A stretch of 64,000 bases of DNA from Selaginella moellendorffii (taxonomy: Eukaryota; Streptophyta; Lycopodiopsida; Selaginellales; Selaginellaceae), in contig NW_003314279.1 of NCBI RefSeq assembly GCF_000143415.4, positions 1,306,970 through 1,370,969 of the forward strand, in the 5' to 3' direction. The notes under the pieces were generated by a model. It did not search any database, was not told where the DNA came from, and worked only from the letters and a program-made list of their open reading frames with translations. Below are positions 55,197-64,000 of the stretch, piece after piece; position 1 is the stretch's first letter; each line of letters begins with the position of its first letter. The translations under genes and the position numbers were made by a program.

Positions 55197-57189
55197 TTAT
55201 GCTCTGACAATCACAATGGGTGTCTGCTCATCCGAATTCCCTGCAAACGTTTCAATTAGTCAGTGAACGAAGAGCAACCATCTTTCAGCTCACCAGCAGG
55301 ATTGTTGATCAAAGCTTGCGATAAGGTGTCGTGGTCCACACCGTCGGATGCCTACACACGATGAGGTTGGATCGGTCTCCAAAACAAAGCCAAGCATCCA
55401 TTTACATACGGCTAGTATTTGGACTTTCTTCAAATCGTTCACGTCCACGACAGCCACTTCACATCCTGCGAAGGTAAGCTAGACAATGCTAGACAATCCA
55501 TCTCACACGATTACCTGTTTTAGCTTTGAGAGCATCCACGGTGGCTTTAGTGTGAACCTTCAGGAAAACTGGGTCAAAGAAGAAATCTTGAGAAAAAAAT
55601 ATCTTGCAAAAACTGTACCGGCCCAAGTGTTATGAATTGATCGTAAGGTGGGAGAGTTCCGGTAACATCATCGATCAGCCTAGCCTGCAAAATAAAATCT
55701 GAAGTAACATGCATGAAAATCACAGAGTCGTACCTGTGCCCCGGCTAGTCGGTAGAACATGCCTCGCTGCCCAAATAGTCTACGAATGTTCTGCAACGCG
55801 TAATATCGTCAAGAATGATTCGATTTTTTCTTACCTTGCAATAACTGCAATGACGACCGCAAAGACAATCCTGAGCTTCCCAGATATGTCAATCAAAGCC
55901 TGTGATTATCCGAAATAAGCGTAATGTACTGGGAAAGGAAAGCTTATGTACCTGCATACCACATGCGGTAGCGAGGGACGATGTTGGATGGAAGAGACGA
56001 CACACCAGCTTTGCAAGAAGGCCAGGTTGCAAGCTTGTAGGATGACGGTAACGCCCTGAAAGGATGTCAGCTCGCTATTTTCCATACAGTTACCTTGCAT
56101 TATGGCAAGTGGCGTCTCTCCTATGGCGATGACATCGCCCGGCTTGACGTATGGAAGCGCGTATCTTTTCTTTTGCAGCGTACATGATCAGAAAAAATAA
56201 AAAATAAAAAACTAACCATGTCAAAGGTATCTCACCTTTTAAGAACCTCCAGAGGATCATCTAGATGGCACAGAAGATGTGTGCAGATCGGCTGTATCTT
56301 CAACGCCTCCCTAAAAGCAAAAGTAGATTAGAAAACTGTGATGAGACTCGGAACTTGCTTACGAAGCCTTGGAAGGCGAATCGGGGTAGTGCGTTGGAAG
56401 AACGACGTGTTGAGAATGATTTGTCCGTCCATGAGGACCATAACAAACATACTCCATCTCGACGCAAAGAGCCTGCATATTGTTTCATCAGCTTACAACA
56501 ATGAACGTCAAAGGTACGTGCCTGCAAATCCGAGAGGAGCAAAGGACTATGCGATTCGACATCGACCACCACCTATTTATTCATGAACAGATTCAGTACC
56601 TGAGAGAAAAAGCTACACACACACCTCTATCGACGTGCTTTCTCCAGCTCTAGTTATGTAAGCAGGCCAGTAGCAATCGTTCCTCGGCTCTGGCTTGTTT
56701 CCTGGATGTCTAGAAAGAATCTGCGATGAAAAGCTACAGAATAGAGAAGTTGAGATTTATCAAAACAATACGAACCTTGAGCTTCGTTTTGATCGACTCG
56801 ACTGAGCCTTCCGAGAGGAGCTGGAGCTTCCCTTGGGTCTCGGCAATGAACAGCTCGTGGCGTCTCGTCATGTTAGAAAACCTTCGAGGAAATAAACCAA
56901 AACAATACAAACCAAGAGAGAAAAATGCTAGCCATTCACCTCATAATCCCTCGAAACTGATAGTGGCAAGCCTCGTGACGATCCCAAGACCATGATCCAC
57001 GGCTAAGAACAAGACCATTGCCAGGAAGATTTCTCTGCGAGAGAAATCACAAGACAATACGTGTGACAGATCGATCCATACCTGCATTGAGAGAAGACGG
57101 GGGAGCTCCTGCGAGAGCCACTGCGCATTGCGCCCTCCGTACGTGCACTCCGCCGCGGCGGGCGCTCCCGCCAATCCCAGAGACGCCAT
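55197..57189 (-). CDS. F420-0:glutamate-ligase-like plastid protein
   Basis: About 14 short exons on the minus strand. Start at 57189 ([19 protein letters not shown]); a 47-nt intron (57081-57035) must be removed to keep frame with [20 protein letters not shown]. Later exons give [146 protein letters not shown] and [13 protein letters not shown] before the stop at 55197. The pattern matches the F420_ligase-type fold (PF01996) kept in cyanobacteria and plants. Plants are not known to make F420, so the substrate is unknown. Phase reasoning needs a GC donor after SPLLLSDLQ. The first residues could be a transit peptide. Confidence 0.7.
55255..55281 (+). repeat. 27-bp word identical to 37607-37633
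   Basis: Lies in the last intron of the F420-ligase-like gene, between the exons encoding INNPAG and NSDEQTP. Confidence 0.8.
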
Positions 57190-57236
57190 GGCGGGCTTTT
57201 AGGTAGAGCCCTAAACTCTGAGGAGCTCCAAGAACA
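57190..57236. promoter_or_regulatory. 47-bp shared divergent interval
   Basis: Only 47 bp separate the F420-ligase-like start (57189, minus) and the L18-like start (57237, plus). It contains TAGAGCCCTAAACTCTG, a near-palindromic AGAG...CTCT word around a telo-box-like CCCTAAA. The two 5' UTRs must be very short or overlap. Confidence 0.5.
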
Positions 57237-57760
57237 ATGCTGTTGTCTCAAGCATTTCCCTCGAATCCTCTCTGCCAGGAGCTATTCCTGCCAAGAACCA
57301 AGCACAAGGTGAGAGATCGATGAAATATCTTGCCTGAATCGAGATTTCTCTGGATTTCCAGCGATCGTCGATGATCATCCAAGCCGGGGGATGGACGGGC
57401 AAATCATCCGGCGAGCCCGGCAAGAATCGCAAATCCTGGAAGCGCGCAACGGAGAAGTACATGAGGCCCTTCTCGATCGATGTCTACATCTCCGCGCGCT
57501 ACGTGAACGCCAAGATCGTCCACCGCGTGACGAGCAAGACGGTGGCCGTGGCGACGACCAACGCCAAGGATCTGAGAGCTTCGCTGCCATCGCTCACCAG
57601 CGCCAGCGCCTGCGAGGTGATCGGCAAGCTCATCGCGGAGAGGGCAATGGAGGCGGATGTGTACGCTGTGACGTATGTGCCCAGGAAGAATGAGAGGCTG
57701 CAAGAGAAGCTTGAGATCGTGCTCAACACTGTCAAGGAGAATGGCGTCGCTGTGCTCTGA
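57237..57760 (+). CDS. Ribosomal protein L18p/L5e family protein
   Basis: Two exons (57237-57308 and 57362-57760), phase 0, giving 156 residues. Exon 1 (MLLSQAFPSNPLCQELFLPR) looks like an organelle presequence. The conserved part starts near MRPFSIDVYISARYVNAKIV and continues SKTVAVATTNAKDLRASLPS, ASACEVIGKLIAERAMEADV, then LQEKLEIVLNTVKENGVAVL at the end. This is the plant L18-like subfamily (for example At1g08845) that probably serves the mitochondrial large subunit or binds 5S-like RNA. The organelle is inferred from the presequence. Confidence 0.85.
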
Positions 57761-58293
57761 TCGCAAGTGCCGTTGGAGATTTGCCCGTGGATGCCTGGAA
57801 TCGATCGATCGATAAGAAGAACAGGAGATTCCCAGACCGGGCATCTTGCCATGTGATGATTTGGGGGCAAAGGAGAGAGCCGATGCTTTCTGGAAAGAAG
57901 TGATGGATGATTTTGAGATTTATGGAGAGAGAGAATGGCCAACGATGTGTTGATCGTCCTCGTCGCCTGGGGGATTCTTTTTTGCGAAGACCAAGAAGCG
58001 CTCGATTCCTGCATGGCAATGCTGTGAAAATTTCCCTAGATTTGAGAGCGATCCAGGAGTTCTACCTCAGATAACAGTACCAGTGATGCCGTGATCCAAA
58101 AAATCGACGCTCTTGATCACAAAATACCTCTCTCCACCTCTCGATCGATCCGATCTAGATGCTGTAATATCGGAATGGGCATGTTCTTCCGCCGCTCCCG
58201 ACACGCTGGATCTTCTTTTGCTTCAGCAGCCTGGAAAGACGAGGAGATCCATCAAGAACGCGAGAAGATCGAAAGAAGAGAGGGGAGAATGGT
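57761..58293. other. 3' flanks between L18-like gene and a small ORF
   Basis: No coding frame supported. Probably untranslated regions of both neighbours. Confidence 0.4.
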
Positions 58294-58641
58294 TTACAGC
58301 CGAAGCGCCTTGCTGGTGTCGGGATTATTGCCGAGAAGCTCCCGGATGATCTTCTCGGTGGGGAGCAAGTCCTCGCTGTCCGATAGAACCCCAAGAACCA
58401 CGGCGGCCGTCCGCTGGATGCGAGTAGCATCCCTCGCCCTGGGAGCGCGCCGCTTCTTGTGGAGGTGGATCGCGGCGGCCAGGCTCGGCGAATTCAGAGC
58501 GCATGCAACCGCGGCAAGACGGAGCAGATTCTCGCAATTTTCCCTGCGACCGGGCAGCTGTGGAGGCGGATCCCTGCGAATGCCGGCGTTGCCGCTGAGG
58601 AAGAGCGCCAGTTCTTGATCCGCCATCGCCGCCATCGCCAC
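58294..58641 (-). CDS. Small unknown protein (115 aa)
   Basis: Uninterrupted minus-strand ORF starting MAMAAMADQELALFLSGNAG (a start at the internal MADQEL is also possible). It is helical and basic in the middle (HLHKKRRAPRARDATRIQRT) and ends ELLGNNPDTSKALRL. I do not recognise the family. The GC-rich, codon-like composition and absence of a repeat signature support a real but unproven gene. Longer overlapping frames on both strands show that an ORF here could also be chance. Confidence 0.4.
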   Translation of the reverse strand: MAMAAMADQELALFLSGNAGIRRDPPPQLPGRRENCENLLRLAAVACALNSPSLAAAIHLHKKRRAPRARDATRIQRTAAVVLGVLSDSEDLLPTEKIIRELLGNNPDTSKALRL

Positions 58642-58853
58642 AAGCTCGCTGGAGAGCTCGAAACAAAACCTCGACAGAATTTGAATTTAAATTTGGGCGG
58701 GCTGCCGGCCTGCGGATGCCATAGAATATGCCTCTCTTTTCCTTCTCGAGCTCGGGCGCGCGGTACGATGCACAAGACTTTTCGATCCCGCGCGGTATAA
58801 TGGCGGTAGACGGGCAGTGCCGCACGGTACGAAGCACAAGAGAAGAAGATGTA

Positions 58854-60058
58854 CTAAGAAGGAACGATTTTTAAGAGCTCGATATCAAACAAAAGAGTCT
58901 TGTCTATGAGTCCCTGGTTCTTGAGCACGAAATCCAGCGCCCTTTGTCCCTGGAGAGATTGAAGCATTGGTTACTGTATCAATCGAAGTAGTTGAGCTTA
59001 CAGAGAATGTGGTTGGCTTGGGTTCCTTCTTGTTGTAATCGTTCTCGGGATACCCCAGCTCCGGTGGGACGATTATCCTGTTGATCGAAAAATCTCGTCA
59101 AACAAGCTCGCAAGTAAGATCAAGGTACCTTCTCACTCCACCCACGGACATGGATGCTACAGCCTCTTCAAACGCGGGGATTACCTAGAAGTTTGGAACG
59201 AGTCATGGAGGTTTTCAAGGCTAGAGATTTAGTACCTCGCTCCTTCCGACTTTGAATCGAAAGAGCTCTTTCTCGTTTCCCTGGAAAACCAGTAAACGTT
59301 GTCCACGGATCATATAAAAAACTATGTACCTCAAAAGATCCTCCCTTGGCTTTGTTCCGTGCTTCGAAAATGCGACCGTAGTAACCAATCGTGTAGCCAG
59401 CCCAGTCCACCTGAGAAAGTTCATTGAGAGCTTTACAAGTCCAGTTGAAGGTTTCAGATAGAAGATCGCTTACCACTACAGTTTCACCAGGCTTTGGAAT
59501 GGGACCTGTTCCCATCTTTAGATCCTGAAAGAAATCGTCGTCGAGAGCGACTTCATGCAAAAAATTCTTCTGCACTACCTTAAACTGCAGACCGGATGGA
59601 GTTTCTTTGAAATCCGGATAGCGCATCTTCGTCTTCCCATAGTCCTTTCCTCTTAGAGCGGGCACTGGAAAAATAAAGAGCAGCTTTAGAAAATGAAAGC
59701 AAAGAATGAAAACTCGTACTATCTGCAAATTCTGCGTCAGCAGCTCCAACTCCCAGTAGTATAGGCACAAAAAATCCGGCTATAAATTCCCGGCGATGCT
59801 TACACAAGTCTTCTCTGTAAACTGATTGCTCAAAGTTAAGAAGGAAAACTTAGCTTTGGGAGCTGACCTTCTGGGAGCCTTTGAAGGCAGATCTTCGTCC
59901 GGCTCGCAACGTCCGCTTGTTTCTGAAGGGAACAAATGAAATGGGGCAGTGAGAAACTGAATCACAAGCAAAGTGATATAGAGACTTACAGCACAATTGT
60001 CCTGTTGCGAGAGATTCTTGAAGGCGGAAGAAGTAGAAGCGTAGAGCATCAGCGCCAT
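58854..60058 (-). CDS. FKBP19: Thylakoid-lumen FKBP-type peptidyl-prolyl isomerase (FKBP19-like)
   Basis: About nine exons on the minus strand. The transit peptide starts MALMLYASTSSAFKNLSQQD. After two short exons comes KHRREFIAGFFVPILLGVGA then ADA: a twin-arginine, hydrophobic core and AxA cleavage site typical of Tat import into the lumen. The FKBP domain includes MRYPDFKETPSGLQFKVV, DLKMGTGPIPKPGETVVV, DWAGYTIGYYGRIFEARNKA, FRFKVGRSEVIPAFEEAVAS, RRIIVPPELGYPENDYNKKE and GQRALDFVLKNQGLIDKTLL, ending IELLKIVPS at 58854. Several aromatic residues of the classical rotamase pocket are altered, as in other lumenal FKBPs, so isomerase activity may be low. It likely aids photosystem assembly. 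Confidence 0.85.
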
Positions 60059-60120
60059 ATCTCTTTATCCCGACCTAAGCGAGCACCACGTAAGCAAGCA
60101 TTCGGCTTACCTGCAAGCTC

Positions 60121-62616
60121 TCAATCCCACTTTCCAGTTATCCATTCGTTCCACGAGTAAATATCCCAGCCTTCGGTTTTCGCCGTGTTGTTTGCCATGG
60201 CCGAGAAGGTGCGACAGTCGGGTTGGACACCCCTCTCGACAAACCTCTGGAAAAGCTCACGAGCTTCGTCAAGTCTCCCGGCAAGTCCAAACCCGTTGAC
60301 AAGAACGTTGCACGTGAAGTTATTGGGAGCACATCCAGCAGCTCTCATGTCCACCTCGAAAACTTTGCGGGCCTCGTCCAGCCTGCCGAGAGAGCACAGC
60401 CCCGAGATCAAAGCCGTGTACATCACCACGTCCGGCGTGCCGCCTTTGTCAACGAGCATGCAGAGAACTTGTCTGGCTTGATCGACTCTGTGTGCTCTGC
60501 AAAGCCCGTCCATGAAGGTGCTGTAAGTAACCACGTCCGGCTTTGCCTGTCTCTTCACCACCTCCTCGAAAACTTCTCGGGCTTGAGAGAGCCTCTTGGC
60601 CTTGCAAAGCCCGTTGATGAGGATATTGCAGCTAACATCGTTGGGAGTGCAGCCTCTGTTGGTCATGAGCTCGAAAATCCTCCAGGCCTCGTCCACGCCT
60701 CCGTACTTGCAAAACCCGTCCATGAGGCAGCTGCAAATAACGACCGAGGGGCTGCCTCCGCTTTCAAGGTAGCTGAAGAAGATCTCTTTTGCTCGAGCAA
60801 CCCGGTTCGCCTTGCACAGGCCATCAATAAGAACTGTGAACGTAACCTCCTGAGGTCGGACGCCATCTTTCTCCATCCTGTTGAAGAAAAGCTCGGCCTC
60901 GTGAATTTTCCCCTTCTTGAAAAGAGTGTCGATGATGCAGTTGTAAGGAGCACTCGTCACCACACCACCTCGTGCCACGAGCTCGTTCAGCAGCTCCACA
61001 GCTTCAGGAACTCGGTCTGCTTTGCAGAAGCCGTCGACCAAAATGTTGTAAGTGATGAAACTGGCTCCAGCACCAGAGGAAAGAAGACGCTCGTAGAACT
61101 GCTGAGCTTCTCCGAGCCTTTCCACTCGACACAAGCCTCCAATCAGTGTGTTATAGGTGGAAGTAGAAGGAGCACAGCCCGGTGCCTTCATTTCTCCGAA
61201 GAGCTGGATGGCCTCGTCTATGCGTTTCGTCTTGCAAAACGCGTTGATCAAGATGTTATAGCTGACGGTATTGACAAGGCCACGAAAATCCTTAAGCTCT
61301 TGGAACCACGATTCGGCCTTGTCGATCATGTCTGACTTGCAAAGGCTGTCGATCGTAATGTTGACAAGGTGGCGCTCCCGCAGCTGCTGCCTGTCAAGCA
61401 TCAGCTTCACCACCTTTAAGCACTCCTCAGCTCGTCCCGCTTTGGACAGCTCGCGGACGAGCAAATCTGCCGGTAAGCCGCAACCATCTGAAACCAGACT
61501 GTGGAAAAGCTCCAGTGCTTCGTCCAACTTCCCAACGTGGCAGAGACACAATACGATATCGGCGTTCATTGCTGCTGTAGGAACACCACCGATGTCAACG
61601 TATGTTTCCAAAAGTTCCAGCGCTTCCCTGAACCTGTGACCCCAGACGAGCCCTTGAAACAACATTGCCAAGGCCGAACCGATGCTCCGAACTTGCCCGT
61701 TATCAACAGCTTCCTGGTAGAAATCAAACGCTTCATTGAGTCTGTTCTGCTCAAGAAAAACTTCGATGATAATGTTGTAAGTGCTGGAGCTTGGAGTCAT
61801 GCCTTCCCTCCCGAAAAAGTCCATAGCTTCCTGTATCCTGTCCGATGCAGCCAGTCCCCGAACTACTGTGTTGAAAGAAACCATGTCTGGACCATGCAGC
61901 TTGTTCGCCACTTTCAAAACTTTCATCGCATCATCCACCTTGTTGGCCTTGCACATCTTGTTGATGACGAGACGAGATGCTTCTCTGTCAAAAGTGCACC
62001 CTGTATCGATCATAAGACTGAGCTGCTCAAGCGCTTTCACTAGCCGGAAAATAGTGAGAAGGCACTTGACGATAGAAATTCCCATATCCTGCTTCCCGGA
62101 ACATAGCAGATGATTAAGCAGCCAATAGCCTTTGTGAAACTTGCCTGCCTTGCAAATGTTTTCCGTGATAGTCGTAAAGGATGTTACTGCTGGCTTGTCT
62201 AGCTGCATAGACATTCTTTTCAGCATTGCAGACGCTTCACCTCTGAGGACCCTGAAAGCCGTTGACGCATCGCCTTCCCAAACGGCAATGCGGAGCTCGA
62301 AACCATTTTGCAAGCTTGCAAAGCAGTGCGGTTCACTTTTTCGGCCATAGCCTTCTTCCAGAAGCATCCTTAGATCTGGAAGACACCAAAACCTCTCATC
62401 CTCAAGACATTGTGGCTGCCGAAGAGCAGCCCACGAGAAGAAATCCAAAGCTAGCTCTTTTGTATTGAGAAAACTCGTTACCTTGGCAAACGACTCACCC
62501 ACAATCCCTGAATTATGCCCTTCACGTGTATCCGATAGCGCCCCGGCACCGGCATTGCAGCTATGCATACATCTCCATTGCCTGTGAAAGACGCCGCACT
62601 GTCGTCTCACAAACAT
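60121..62616 (-). CDS. P-class pentatricopeptide repeat protein (831 aa)
   Basis: Intronless ORF on the minus strand. The basic N terminus (MFVRRQCGVFHRQWRCMHSC) looks like a mitochondrial presequence. From about residue 150 on there are roughly 18 canonical 35-residue P-type repeats with the pattern TYNxLIxGLCKxxRxxEAxxLFxxMxxxGCxP, for instance SYNILINAFCKTKRIDEAIQ and TYNTLIGGLCRVERLGEAQQ. It has no E or DYW tail. P-class proteins usually stabilise, process or help translate organelle mRNA. The stop is 62 bp from the FKBP start. It is unrelated in type to the PLS PPR cluster at 22-28 kb. Confidence 0.92.
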   Translation of the reverse strand: MFVRRQCGVFHRQWRCMHSCNAGAGALSDTREGHNSGIVGESFAKVTSFLNTKELALDFFSWAALRQPQCLEDERFWCLPDLRMLLEEGYGRKSEPHCFASLQNGFELRIAVWEGDASTAFRVLRGEASAMLKRMSMQLDKPAVTSFTTITENICKAGKFHKGYWLLNHLLCSGKQDMGISIVKCLLTIFRLVKALEQLSLMIDTGCTFDREASRLVINKMCKANKVDDAMKVLKVANKLHGPDMVSFNTVVRGLAASDRIQEAMDFFGREGMTPSSSTYNIIIEVFLEQNRLNEAFDFYQEAVDNGQVRSIGSALAMLFQGLVWGHRFREALELLETYVDIGGVPTAAMNADIVLCLCHVGKLDEALELFHSLVSDGCGLPADLLVRELSKAGRAEECLKVVKLMLDRQQLRERHLVNITIDSLCKSDMIDKAESWFQELKDFRGLVNTVSYNILINAFCKTKRIDEAIQLFGEMKAPGCAPSTSTYNTLIGGLCRVERLGEAQQFYERLLSSGAGASFITYNILVDGFCKADRVPEAVELLNELVARGGVVTSAPYNCIIDTLFKKGKIHEAELFFNRMEKDGVRPQEVTFTVLIDGLCKANRVARAKEIFFSYLESGGSPSVVICSCLMDGFCKYGGVDEAWRIFELMTNRGCTPNDVSCNILINGLCKAKRLSQAREVFEEVVKRQAKPDVVTYSTFMDGLCRAHRVDQARQVLCMLVDKGGTPDVVMYTALISGLCSLGRLDEARKVFEVDMRAAGCAPNNFTCNVLVNGFGLAGRLDEARELFQRFVERGVQPDCRTFSAMANNTAKTEGWDIYSWNEWITGKWD

Positions 62617-62657
62617 GACTTAAACCCTATACCCAAAAGAAAAACTTACCCAAGCGT

Positions 62658-63799
62658 TTAAGGTGTTCGTGCACACTTGCCAGTCGCGTCGTCACAGAAT
62701 CCATCCTTGTCGAGAAGCCTCTCGGGTGGGGCACTCAAGATTGGAGCGGACGGTGTACCGTAGGCATTTCGCCGAGCGTTCCCGCAGCCAAGGCTTTTTC
62801 GCGTGTCCATGCCGGTGACCGGATTCACTCCGTTCGCGTATTTACACAAAGCCTGGCAGAACTCGAGAACACAAAGAAACATGAAACAACGATAACAACA
62901 AAAAGGATAACTCACTTGTTTTTGTGCAAGATCTAGGACAGCATCACTGAAGTCGGCACCCTCGATTTTGGCACCACCAAGATCACTGCGGGTAAGAACG
63001 GCTCTGACGAGAAGTGCATTGGTCAAGTCTGCTTCGTTGAGCACCTGGTAAAAAAGAAATGAAATGTCAGAACTCGTGAGTGAAAATCTAGTGTCGCTCA
63101 ATTACCATCCGGTCCATAAGAGTGTCGCTCAAATCCGCACCTGGCAAAGGAACAATTCATGCTCACAGAGCGATCTACAAACTCTTTCCATTGAGTGTAC
63201 CGCTAAAATTCGTGCGATATGCAACAGCCTTCTCGAGATAGCCACCGTTGAATGTGCTCCCACTGAAGTCCGCTTCTCTCATATCAGCCGATGTAAAATT
63301 TGCTCTCCTGCTCATCCAAAGTTCCATAGAATCTAGCGATGGTATTAAGTTCTTACCTGAAATTCTCGTTTGCGTGGCTTGTCTGCCTACGATATGAAGC
63401 GAAGCTAAGCATCGAAGAGAAAATATTTCACTAACAGTTACCTTAAATCTGCCGAGCCAAATTGCGCTGCTGATCCTATGCCAAACTCCCCTCGAGATTC
63501 GGCCTCGAATTTATTCAGCTCCGCCCCGGCATTCATACCCGTCGCAAGAACTGTCGCCGCAAGCGTGAATGCGGCCGCTCGAGATTGCCAGGGCTTGGAT
63601 TCTTGATCAAGAACCACACAGGATTTACGATATTTCCAACCGAGCGATCACGCATACCTGACTTCCCTCCATCGTCATCGCGACCGGCGGCAGCGCACCG
63701 CAAAGAGCCGCCCCGGATCCTCGCATTGTGAGACGCCACGCCATAGCCGCCGCTACCGAGATTGGAGACCGCTCCACAGCACCACGACGCCATCGCCAA
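62658..63799 (-). CDS. Thylakoid lumenal pentapeptide-repeat protein (TL17-like)
   Basis: Seven exons on the minus strand. Exon 1 (MAMASWCCGAVSNLGSGGYG) is a stromal transit peptide. It splices to KPWQSRAAAFTLAATVLATG, a hydrophobic lumen-targeting stretch ending NAGAELNKF. The mature protein has right-handed pentapeptide-helix repeats of the A(D/N)(L/F)xx kind: RANFTSADMREADFSGSTFN, GADLSDTLMDR, NEADLTNALLVRAVLTRSDL, GGAKIEGADFSDAVLDL. The C-terminal cap has paired cysteines (ALCKYANG, LGCGNARRNAYG, DGFCDDATGKC). It matches Arabidopsis thylakoid lumenal 17.4-kDa protein (At5g53490). The biochemical role is unknown. Confidence 0.9.
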
Positions 63800-63957
63800 A
63801 ATAAAACCCCCTCTTTAAAACCCGCCCTAAATTTCAAATCGTTTCTAAGAAATTCCAAGCATATTCCTGCACGGATGGAATACGCCTACATTGTTGTTTC
63901 CACATGGTTTTGATATTTAGGGCAAGCTAGTGGGGAGTGAGTTTTTAGGAGGGGGAA

Positions 63958-64000
63958 ATGGAGGAGGGAGCGAGAATCGCTCCGATCGTTTTGGAGCAGC
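63958..64000 (+). CDS. Possible gene start running off the window
   Basis: ATG at 63958 opens a frame (MEEGARIAPIVLEQ) to the window end. It is divergent from the TL17-like gene with 158 bp between starts, matching the compact head-to-head style of this region. There is too little sequence to identify it. Confidence 0.3.
   Translation, partial: MEEGARIAPIVLEQ

Noticed and set aside
57034..57189. Unspliced reading of the F420-ligase-like first exon ending in a hydrophobic helix
   Set aside because: That frame hits a stop before the next conserved exon; removing a 47-nt intron gives a frame that continues correctly.

Overview
This window looks like nuclear DNA from a seed-free vascular plant, most plausibly a Selaginella-type lycophyte. 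The evidence is the mixture of contents. There are plastid-targeted proteins (PEP/phosphate translocator, a lumenal FKBP, a lumenal pentapeptide protein) and many PPR genes. There are also motile-cilium genes (CFAP20, an EFHC/RIB72 protein) that a plant with swimming sperm would keep. Most introns are only about 45-80 nt. The species name is an inference; gene identities rest on protein motifs read from the sequence.

Layout. Positions 1 to 13.4 kb are AT-rich and repeat-derived: a broken PIF/Harbinger transposon (0.6-3.6 kb), a decayed tandem small-heat-shock-protein-like sequence (3.7-4.5 kb), a decayed Ty3/gypsy RT (8.5-8.9 kb), and one intact, intronless, very AT-rich ORF for a secreted GNA-type lectin (11.15-12.0 kb). 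From 13.4 to 37.6 kb is a compact gene-rich island: CFAP20(-), EFHC/RIB72-like(+), a Tweety-like membrane protein(-), PPT(-), three PLS-type PPR genes (+,-,+), an SDS22-like LRR protein(-), a type II membrane glycosyltransferase(-), an NLP/RWP-RK transcription factor(+) and an SWAP splicing factor(+). From 37.6 to 51.6 kb is a nested repeat block: decayed gypsy polymerase pieces, several copies of LTR-like repeats, long inverted arms, and two short LTR elements (TRIMs) with perfect 5-bp target duplications. From 51.6 to 64 kb is a second gene island: purple acid phosphatase(-), a broken kinase-like pseudogene(-), an F420-0:glutamate-ligase-like protein(-), an L18p/L5e-family ribosomal protein(+), a small unknown ORF(-), FKBP19-like(-), a P-class PPR(-) and a TL17-like lumenal pentapeptide protein(-). 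A possible gene start lies at the right edge.

How the genes relate. Several neighbours are head-to-head with very short shared promoters: CFAP20/EFHC (415 bp, both ciliary doublet proteins), PPT/PPR (52 bp), PPR/PPR (123 bp) and F420-ligase-like/L18-like (47 bp). Otherwise there is no operon-like logic.

The most notable observations are the TRIM family with a possible tRNA-like Pol III promoter across its LTR-PBS junction, the ciliary divergent pair, three probable GC-AG introns, an exact 27-bp word shared by two unrelated genes, the F420-ligase-like plant gene, and the foreign-looking lectin and kinase-like sequences.
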